Below are positions 56,109 through 64,000 of a stretch of DNA of 64,000 bases, piece by piece (position 1 is the first letter of the stretch; each line of letters opens with the position of its first letter). The position numbers were made by a program, and so were the translations under genes. Source of the stretch: Caenorhabditis elegans. Taxonomy: Eukaryota > Nematoda > Chromadorea > Rhabditida > Rhabditidae. The notes under the pieces are model-generated. The model was given only the letters and a program-made list of their open reading frames with translations. It was not told the DNA's origin and made no database searches. The DNA lies in assembly GCF_000002985.6 (NCBI RefSeq), contig NC_003279.8:62001-126000 (forward strand). The letters are read 5' to 3'.

Positions 56109-58870
56109 ATGCGATCAAAAAGTTCGGAAGGTGATTTACAACCAGAGGACACCCAATCCAGAGAAGATAAAGAGACGACTGCTACGTATAGTGAGGATAC
56201 AAAGCCAGGTAAATACAGTAGTCCTACCTTAAAATTACAGTAACCCAGCTGACTAAATATCATAATAAAACTTGCAAAAAAATGATGTAAAATCTTAGTT
56301 TTTAGTCTTTTGAACTGGTAGAAACTGTGTTAGCGCCACTTTTTGACTCTAAATAGAAAAATTTCCCATTTTAAAAGAGTTGTATTATGATACACTGCGT
56401 GGCGTGTAAAATACCAAAAAATAAGCGCGGTTTTTTTTTTCGTAAAATCACAGGGAAAAATCCGAAATCGGAACTCCAATCAGCCGCCAACATCCCACGG
56501 GCCCAATAACTTCTGGGTTTTGTTTCAACAATCTCATTTACTCCAATTCCAGAAACCCAAAAGGAGAGAAACGCGGCACTGGACAATCTTGCCAAGACCC
56601 CAATCCAGTTAGTCGTCCAACCAACTCCTCTCACACCAGCCATCACGCCATGCGAAGCACCACCACCACCACCTCCACCAAAACCCTCTAGCGATAATAA
56701 CAACTCGAAACGATTGAAAGTGAAAGATCAACTGATTGAAGTGCCCAGCGATGAAGTAGGCCGAGTTGAGAATAATATAGACAATTTCCCGTTCTATCAT
56801 GGATTCATGGGAAGGAACGAGTGTGAGGCGATGTTGAGCAATCATGGAGACTTTTTGATTCGAATGACGGAAATTGGGAAGAGGGTCGCCTATGTGATTA
56901 GTATCAAGTGGAAGTATCAAAATATTCATGTTCTAGTGAAACGGACCAAGACGGTGAGAGTTGTTTGGTATTATCATTTAGTTTCGTTTCAAATCAGACC
57001 GAGATACATACAAATATTGAAGTTCAAATTTAGAACATGTTGCATCGCAATGTGTTCATTGTGCTCCCTGAAGCATTATGCGGACATCACGAATTACATA
57101 AATTATTTTAACCAATGGTGGGCGGCAAATTGACAAATTGCCGATTTGCCGAATTTGCCAAAAATTTTCGGAAAATTGTATTTTTGCACATTTTTTTTAA
57201 ATTTCAAAATTTCAAATTTTATCGGCAAAATTGTATGCATCCTATGAATATTTCTACATCTGTTTCGAAAAGTAAGCAAATTATATGAAAATATCTAAAG
57301 AAAAGGGGAAAAAATTCGAAAAGGCACAGTTTTCAGTGTTTCCGTCTTACAAAAAAAACCTCGAAAAACTTTCGGCAAATAAGCAAACCGGCAAATTGCC
57401 GGAAATTATAGTTTCAGGCAAATCGGCAAACCGGCTATTTGCCGAATTTGCCGAACGGCAGTAGCCTCTCACCCCTGATTTGAACATGGTGCATTGCATC
57501 ACCGCTCCTCGACTTGGAAAGTTTATATCGGTAGATATTTGCAGCAGATGTAATTTACTGATATTTTCAGAAAAAGCTCTACTGGACCAAAAAGTACGCC
57601 TTCAAATCCATCTGTGAGCTTATTGCCTATCACAAGCGAAATCACAAGCCGATTTATGAGGGCATGACGTTGATCTGTGGCCTGGCACGACATGGATGGC
57701 AGCTGAACAACGAGCAGGTCACATTGAATAAGAAGTTGGGAGAGGGACAGTTTGGAGAAGTGCACAAAGGATCGCTGAAGACATCTGTATTTGCAGCCCC
57801 GGTCACTGTTGCCGTGAAGACCTTGCACCAGAACCATCTATCCGCCAATGAGAAGATCTTGTTCCTAAGAGAGGCCAATGTGATGCTCACCCTGTCTCAT
57901 GTAAGCTACCTGTTTCAAGTTGAACTAAACTAAAATTAATTTCAGCCAAATGTGATAAAATTCTACGGAGTATGCACCATGAAGGAGCCCATCATGATTG
58001 TCATGGAGTTTTGCGACGGGAAATCCCTGGAGGACGCTCTACTCTCCAAGGAAGAAAAAGTGTCAGCTGAGGACAAGATTCTCTACCTTTTCCACGCCGC
58101 CTGCGGTATTGATTATTTGCACGGAAAGCAGGTTATTCACAGGGATATTGCGGCGAGAAATTGTTTGTTGAATTCCAAAAAGATCGTGAGTTTGTTTTTC
58201 AAAAATTTCTGAATCTATGTGAATGAAAAAATAAATTTCAGCTGAAAATCTCCGACTTTGGATTGTCGGTCAAAGGAGTTGCTATAAAGGAGCGAAAGGG
58301 AGGATGTCTGCCGGTCAAGTACATGGCTCCGGAGACATTGAAGAAGGGGTTGTACAGTACTGCCTCTGATATTTATAGGTGAGCCTACGAGCATACATAG
58401 ACATTGGTAGTGGCGTCAGCGGTGGCCTAGAAACCTTATCCGCGTCTGAAGGTTAATCAACCTCACACAAGTCTCTATGATTTCCAGCTACGGCGCTCTA
58501 ATGTACGAAGTCTACACGGACGGAAAGACGCCATTCGAAACGTGCGGGCTACGTGGAAATGAGCTCCGAAAAGCGATCATCGGGAAGAGAATCAGCTTGG
58601 CCGTTGAGGTAGAGCTACCAGTGTTCATTGCCAACATTTTCGAGCAAAGCAGGCAGTACGAGACCGAAGATCGCATAAGCTCCAAGCAAATTATTCAGAT
58701 TTTTAAGGAGGTTTGTGAAGCATTTTATCGGTTTTTTGTTCAAAAAATTAGTAATTTTCCAGGAAGTCGGATTCCATGAAATTGAGACAAGTGGGATACT
58801 GCATAAGCTTGTCAATTCTCTTCCGAGAATTCACAATAAGGAAAGAAAACCCGCGGCGGTGGCAGTGTAA
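56109..58870 (+). CDS. spe-8: FER/FES-related SH2-tyrosine kinase required for sperm activation
   Basis: Exons 56109-56208, 56553-56953, 57571-57900, 57946-58185, 58242-58378, 58488-58710 and 58763-58870 join in phase to 512 residues. In C. elegans, SPE-8 acts in the spermatid with SPE-12, -19, -27 and -29 to start pseudopod formation in hermaphrodites. Features are a Pro-rich N-terminus (APPPPPPPKP), an SH2 domain (FYHGFMGRNECEAMLSNHG, with the phosphotyrosine arginine in FLIRMTE), and a kinase domain with LGEGQFGEVHKG, VAVKTL, HRDIAARN, SDFGLS and KYMAPETL. The small SH2+kinase plan matches the expanded nematode FER-like kinases, which lack the F-BAR region of FES/FER. The activation loop (SVKGVAIKERKGGCLPVKYM) has no tyrosine where FER has one. 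Intron 2 is filled by ggcaaat-type repeats. Confidence 0.94.
57120..57485. repeat. CGGCAAATTTGCC-type repeat in spe-8 intron
   Basis: Runs of ggcggcaaattgac, ttgccgatttgccgaattt and aaaccggcaaattgccgga through most of the intron. It shares the tttcagtgtttccg-cttac stretch with the copy at 12300-12445. Confidence 0.8.
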
Positions 58871-60225
58871 TAAATATCTGAAAATCCCCCCACCCCTGAA
58901 AATATTTGACTGTATTTTTTAAATCAAACACACAACGCACACAAACAGACAGACAGAAAGCCTAAGTACACAGAGAAAATGTTTGAGGTGAGGTGCGAAA
59001 GGGAGGAGGCTAGAACACCTACTTTACGCCAACAAGTTATGACTTTTTGGAATTCAAAATGTCGTTTTTTGCTAGTTCACTGCTTACCTACAAACCTTCC
59101 TACCTTGTCTGCCTACCTTCCTTCCTATTCTCTTATTGCAAGATCTTTTGAATTTTTCTGAAACGTCTGTCTACTTCTGCGTCATTTGCAAACAGGCTGT
59201 TCTCAGTTTTAGGGGGTGGCAGCACCCACAAAAAAACATTGGAACAGAAATCAGTCGGAGTGATCTACTAGATTAGATAAACATTAGATATCAGTTTGGA
59301 AAAGTTAAACATTATTAACTCACAATGGATTTTCTTATTGTGTTTCTTGATATAAAGCGTTGAGCGGTATTGATACCATTACAATGCACTAAGCTAAAGG
59401 CTGTCAGAGCCGAATGAAAAACATGATACATCGAGCATGCGGCAATTGGCGTTCGGAAAATCGGCAAATTAAGATTTGCCGGAAATGTTTTGAGGGATTT
59501 TTTATAAGATTTAAATGTGCCTTTTTGAAATTGTGTCCCGTTTTCTTTAGATATTTTTATAGGATTCGCTCACTTTTCAAAATAGACGTAGGAGAATTCA
59601 TAGGATGCATACACTTTTGCCGATTGAAATTTAAATTCTGAAATTTCCAATAAAAGTGCATCACCACAATTTGCCGACTTTTGGCAATTGCCGTTTCTCC
59701 GGCAAATTCGACAAACCGGCAATTTGCCGATTTGTCGATTTGCCAGAAATTTTCAATTCCGGCAATTTTTCGATTTGCCAATTTGCCGAGAATTTCAATT
59801 CCGTCAATTTGCCATATTGCCGGAAAAAATCGTTTGCCGCCCATCCCTGGTTCGAACTCCTAGAATGGTAGAATATGAGTATACTAAAAATAATTTGAAC
59901 AGAACTGGAACTGGAAGAAAAATTTTTTACCGACGTCTTCTGAGAAAATTTCGTGAAAATTGAGTTTTTATCACTTTCTGACTCACAATAAAAAAAATTT
60001 CCAAAATTTTTTGAATAGTTCTCGATCGTTTCCAAACTGGTCTTCCGACATTCAGGTGCGTGATTGGTAAATATGAGGGAACTGCCATAATCAAATGAAA
60101 AACACGGTGTATCGTCTGAGAAAACCTTAAACTGTTCCGTTTTAGTAATTGGACAAGGATCTGCTGAATCTCGCTACTATAGCAACCGACATCTTGCGGG
60201 TCCAAAAAAGATTGATCTTGAAAAT
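58871..60225. other. Downstream of spe-8: no supported gene
   Basis: Contains the spe-8 3' UTR, an unremarkable AT-rich stretch and a long ggcaaat/ttgccg repeat tract (59440-59860). Apparent ORFs over the tract on both strands are repeat translations. A minus-strand frame at about 60250-60050 (SSEIQQILVQLLKRNSLRFS) is the only mildly protein-like piece; it has no clear start or splice partners. Confidence 0.6.
59440..59860. repeat. CGGCAAATTTGCC-type repeat, longest copy
   Basis: Nearly continuous variants of ccggcaatttgccgatttg between 59675 and 59840, with ggaaaatcggcaaattaag at the left. All six frames stay partly open because the unit is nearly periodic, which explains the overlapping spurious ORFs here. 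Confidence 0.85.
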
Positions 60226-60354
60226 TTGATCCAAGTTTATTTAATCGCCGCCACACACACACTCACAAAAAAATCAATCAAATCACCCATATCAGTTGCG
60301 CGATTTCTAGTTTCTAGGCGCGAAAATCAAAAGGAGGAGAAGAAGCATTTCCGC

Positions 60355-60660
60355 ATTACTCGTGTGTGTGCCGTTTCCGTTTATTTGTCCCTCAGGCTCC
60401 CCTCTCTGTTTTTTTTGTTTGCGAAAACTGTCTCTCTCTCTCTCTCTCCATCACTTTTCTGTTGCGGAATAGAGGGAGAGAGAGAGAATTTCGGAGGGAA
60501 AAATACCTGAAATGTGATCCTCTCTCTGTATGTCATTGACTGTTGCGCGAGAGCCTTTTCCCGCGCGCGCGAGCCTCCCACCTACCCGTCGACGAGCCTA
60601 TTTTCTTGTCGGCGGTGCCATTCGGCAATACACGTCCCTCTCTCTTCTTGCTCTAGAAAC
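60355..60660. promoter_or_regulatory. Promoter-like CT- and CpG-rich block
   Basis: A (tc)9-type run near 60430-60448 faces an (ag)-rich run at 60470-60487, so they can pair. It is followed by cgcgcgcgcgagcctcccac and cgtcgacgagcc. This is the most CG-rich patch right of 49 kb and resembles worm core-promoter DNA, but I see no gene starting from it within the window. It could serve a gene beyond the right edge. Confidence 0.35.
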
Positions 60661-60689
60661 ATTCGGATTTTGATTTTTTGATTTTTCAT

Positions 60690-61800
60690 GGTGGATCTGT
60701 AGGCTTTTTTAGGCCATCTTGGACTTTGTGGTGGCCTAATATATGGTGTATTTTCCAATTTATCATATTTGCTTTAGTATTGTCCGACTTGTAGGCAAAT
60801 TGCACCATTTTAAGCCAAGTAATAAAGCTTTGAAGTTTGGCTGCCTAGGTTTTTCTAGCCACCAAACAATTTTTTTGTTTTCACAGCACACTTTTTTAAA
60901 GACTGTCATAAGTTTTCAAAATTCTTTGAAAAATTTTACACCGAATTTTGAGATCTTTAAGTTTGGTGGCCTAAATTTTTCAAAATTTTCTATGCCACCA
61001 GACTGAAACGTCCTAACTCTATTTGAATTATCTTTGAAACTATGAAAACTACAAGTTCGACTAAATATGGCTTATCCAATTAAACTCGATTGGTGGCCTA
61101 GAAAACCAATTTCGATTTATTTCATTTTCTAGGCCACCAATAATCTTGTTCGAAAATTACTTTTATTTAATTACAGTGGAGTTTGGAATACTTACTGCCA
61201 TGGGCTGTAAGATGTTGCTCGCCTAACTTTTTCTATGCCAGCAACCAAAAAGTGGTGTTGGTGGCCGACAAACCCAAACTTGGACAATTGCATTTTCTAG
61301 GCCATCATTTTTTTTAAACTAATCGTTGTTGGTTTAGTCTACTGTAAAAAATCAAATCGATAAGAACATTGGGAGCCAAGCTTTGGAGTTGGTGGCCTAG
61401 ATTTTTCTAGGTCACTAACTTGAAATGTCTGTAACTCTAAAAAATAATTTAGAGATATATAACAGAATTAGTAGGCTAATTTTAGGATGAGAAACTATTT
61501 AAACAATTGGTGGACTAGAAACTGAATTTTGAAATTTCTAGGCCACCAATTCCAAATAAGCCTATTTCACTCCTGAATTGAGATAAAACGCTGAAATTTT
61601 GGACATATTAGAATACGCTATATTTGAAAAAATGGAATTGGTGACCTAGAAAATATTTTTTTGAAATTTCTGCTCCACCAATTTCAATTATAGCATAACT
61701 CATTTCATAGTTGTAGGACGGTGATTGAAATTTAGGATAGACAGATTTTAAACCAAAACAGATTGATGGCCCTTGAAATTTCTAGGCCACCTCTCCAGAA
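60690..61800. repeat. Degenerate ~127-bp hairpin minisatellite (GGTGGCCTAGA ... TCTAGGCCACC)
   Basis: Units start at about 60712, 60836, 60962, 61089, 61257, 61386, 61507, 61639 and 61763; most spacings are 123-132 bp. Each unit begins ttggtggcctaga and, 25-60 bases later, carries the inverse tttctaggccaccaa, so every unit can fold into a hairpin. Units have diverged heavily between these blocks. A stray half unit lies near 62262. Confidence 0.8.
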
Positions 61801-63050
61801 AAAAATCTGAAAATTGTTTTTATTTCTAATTCATTTTCTTCGTCCGTTTTTCATCTCTCGAGGATCTTATCCCCTTGTCTTACGTCTCCCACCCGCTGCT
61901 ATTTGGGCGACCTTCATAACTGTGAAAATTCTCACCATTCTCCCTCTCTCGTTTTTGCCCCCCCCCCCCGGTCTCCTATCATTGTTCAAGTACACCTGTT
62001 GTCCCATAACATCTGCCAACCAATTTTTTCCAATTTTGCCACAATTTTTATTCAAAAAAGTGCATTGCAGCGGCAGGCATGCCTCACTCGTACACACACT
62101 TGAGCATACAGGAAAAGCGAAAAAATCAGTGATTGTTTGGATTCCTGGCTCTTTCTAGGAAAAAAACTCTTCCATTTTTGTAGTGCACATCAAAATGATC
62201 AAGCTGGTTAATTTTCAAGTGACTCCCAAAAAAATAACTGAGAAAGTTGCGTTTTAAAGTTTCTAGGCCATTGTGGGATTTCTAGGTAGGTTTTTGAAAA
62301 TAGAAGACAGTCTTGCACTAAAGTTTTGATTAGGCTGTTAAATGATTTTTGTCAGTACGTTTTTTGGAACTTCGATTTTTGCCAAAAATTCCTTTTTTAG
62401 TTTTTGTTTCAGTTTTTTGCAAATTTTTATTTCTTCCATATCTTACAACATTTAGAAGGTCTCAAAGTCTCTGATAGCCAAGAATTGACTCTAATGACGT
62501 TATGAGCTCCGAGACTATTTTAACCTTTTTCCCTTTTAAGCATAAAATATATAAATATCAAAAATTTAATACAAAAACTTCTCGTTTCGAAACGTTTCGA
62601 AATCCTCCAGTTAAAAAAAAATTAGATTACGGCATCGGAAAAATTGCGAAACTTTTGAATCTGAGGGATTTTCAATAGAGGGTCCCGCCAGGAATTTGAG
62701 TTTTTAACAGTACCCTTTCCATCGTCCTTCCCGAAGCCCATTACATCATCATTAATTTTGCGACCTTTCTAAAAGCGGTCATGGGGGGGGGGACATGTGT
62801 TTGTTGCATATACAGGGACCCCCCGCCACAACCACCGCAACTAGAGATAAAGATCTGCTGCACACAGACAGCTGGCACATGGATGGACAGAATGTCTCCT
62901 TAATTTTACCGCCTATTTCATAATAATAAAAGTAGAACGGGGGGCAGAAAAGAGAATGATTGCGAAACCACCTGCTTGGCTGTCAGCGCATAAACTTTTC
63001 GGAAATTTTGGGTCCCACCACGCTTTTTTCGGTAACAAATTTTGAGATTT
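61801..63050. other. Gene-less AT-rich stretch with homopolymer tracts
   Basis: No supported gene. It contains the C12 (61958-61969) and G10 (62783-62792) runs, short pyrimidine-rich segments and a gggtcccaccacg fragment at 63010. Nothing in six frames looks protein-like. Confidence 0.6.
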
Positions 63051-64000
63051 CTCGATACACCATGATGTCTTTTGGTGGAATTTTGGGTTATCATGGCTAA
63101 TACAAAGCTTTAACGTGCCTTGAACTTTCGCAATTTGAACTTTTGGCCTTTACTTAAAAATTTCGATGGGGCTCTATAAGCCATGTGGTTTCGAACTTTT
63201 CCTGAAAATTTAGATTTTTGTTCATGCACCATGTTGTTTTTTTTTTGGAATAATTGAGGAATTCCTTACTTTTAAAGTAAAAAGTTTGGTGAGATCCATG
63301 TGTTTTCATATTATTCAGTTGGTAAATTATACAGATTATTGACTGAAGGTTAATTTTTTGTTGGGAAAATAAAAATCGCCAAAATCAATAAAATCGTATT
63401 TAGAAGTAGGGTTTCCATATAGGCGGTAAAAGGCTTGTCTGCCTGACAATAAGACGACCGCCGCTCGCCTCAATCCGCGGCGGAGGCAGGCAGGGTTCAG
63501 GTAGGCACTGAAACCGCGCCTGCTTACCATGATGTTCCGTTCTTGTCGATGCACCATGATAATTTTGGGTTACATTTTGAGCCTTTTCGAAAAATTAATG
63601 GTGGAAAATTTCAAGCTGAATTTTAATATTTATTTTTTTAACCGTATTGTGGGACATGCAAATGTCTTTCATTTTGTGTCCCTTCACTCTAACGTCTTCA
63701 GAATTTTCGAACTTCTCGATGCACCATAATGCTGTTTGGCGATAACTTTAGAGTAAGAATGGTAGCGATTTTTGCGATGCACCATGACGTTTTTATCGAT
63801 TTTCAGAAAAAAAATCACTCCGAGACCCAAATAGTTTCATTCTCGACGCACTATAACGTTTTCGAAGTAAATTTCAAAATTGCTTCTCGGAAAAGTTTTT
63901 TGAGACCTACATGCACCTTTAATCTTCTTTGGAAACTTTGGAATTTCCGCCGAATACTCTCATTTCAGTTGTTCTCGATGCACCATGATGGTATTTTTTT
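63050..64000. repeat. Satellite-like TCTCGATGCACCATGATG units at the right edge
   Basis: Variants of ctcgatgcaccatgatg at about 63053, 63223, 63545, 63716, 63774, 63840 and 63974, with spacing tightening to ~60-130 bp near the end, so the array probably continues past the window. Scattered relatives (tggtgcatcgaa, ggcgcatcgat) occur at 52768, 54097, 54310, 54411, 57485 and 60103. Confidence 0.7.
63400..63545. repeat. GTAGGCGCGGTTTCAGG-type repeat, copy 3
   Basis: Left block catataggcggtaaaaggct / gacgaccgccgctcgcctc and right block caggcagggttcaggtaggc / actgaaaccgcgcctgctta. With a cgcggcgg centre it is the most complete copy of the family in the window, inserted among the gatgcaccatg units. 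Confidence 0.6.

Noticed and set aside
59845..59870. tRNA-like TTCGAACTCC T-arm
   Set aside because: No matching acceptor stem, A-box or anticodon arm upstream; I found no tRNA or rRNA gene in the window.
59413..59963. Several overlapping ORFs on both strands
   Set aside because: All are translations of the near-periodic ggcaaat/ttgccg repeat.
60690..61800. CRISPR-like regular array
   Set aside because: Nuclear animal DNA with imperfect units of ~127 bp, inverted words within each unit, and no cas genes; it is a minisatellite.

Overview
The window is nuclear DNA of a Caenorhabditis nematode, almost certainly C. elegans. Introns are AT-rich and bounded by TTTTCAG acceptors, (TTAGGC)n telomere-like repeats lie inside the chromosome, palindromic repeat families recur throughout, and the genes match known C. 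elegans genes. From memory the neighbourhood (csk-1, an MTMR10-like gene, rab-11.1, rpl-7, a cuticle collagen, spe-8) is the left part of chromosome I. All exon models below were built by hand from reading frame, splice signals and family similarity, so individual boundaries may be off by a base or two.

Layout: 0-6.2 kb is mostly repeats. It holds the end of a minus-strand WSN-domain gene, two large inverted repeats, and a 2.7 kb segment bounded by 128-bp direct repeats that differ at one base. 6.2-18.3 kb is csk-1 (SH3-SH2-tyrosine kinase), with a long N-terminal extension supported by phase-consistent exons. 19.9-28.6 kb is an MTMR10/11/12-type myotubularin pseudophosphatase. One of its introns contains a complete minus-strand gene encoding a CENP-B/Tigger-type DNA-binding protein without a transposase domain. 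29.4-30.6 kb encodes an LSm-fold NAA38-like protein, and 31.2-32.7 kb a protein I do not recognise. 34.8-46.2 kb is a large minus-strand gene of about 1,500 residues built from four diverged copies of an unnamed module, with at least one intron duplicated along with its exons.

47.3-50.2 kb holds rab-11.1 and rpl-7, divergent around a shared GC-rich promoter region. rpl-7 is followed after 137 bp by a failed-axon-connections/CDR-type GST-fold gene whose splice acceptor lies directly before its ATG, an operon-like arrangement. A small lysine-rich secreted protein, a cuticle collagen and spe-8 follow. 58.9-64 kb has no gene I can support. It holds a degenerate ~127-bp hairpin minisatellite, a promoter-like CT/CG-rich block and a second satellite-like repeat that runs off the end.

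The named genes act in separate processes: signalling kinases, membrane traffic, ribosome, cuticle, sperm activation and N-terminal acetylation. Most of the less ordinary content is in the modular gene, the nested transposon-derived gene, the terminal-repeat element and the repeat arrays.
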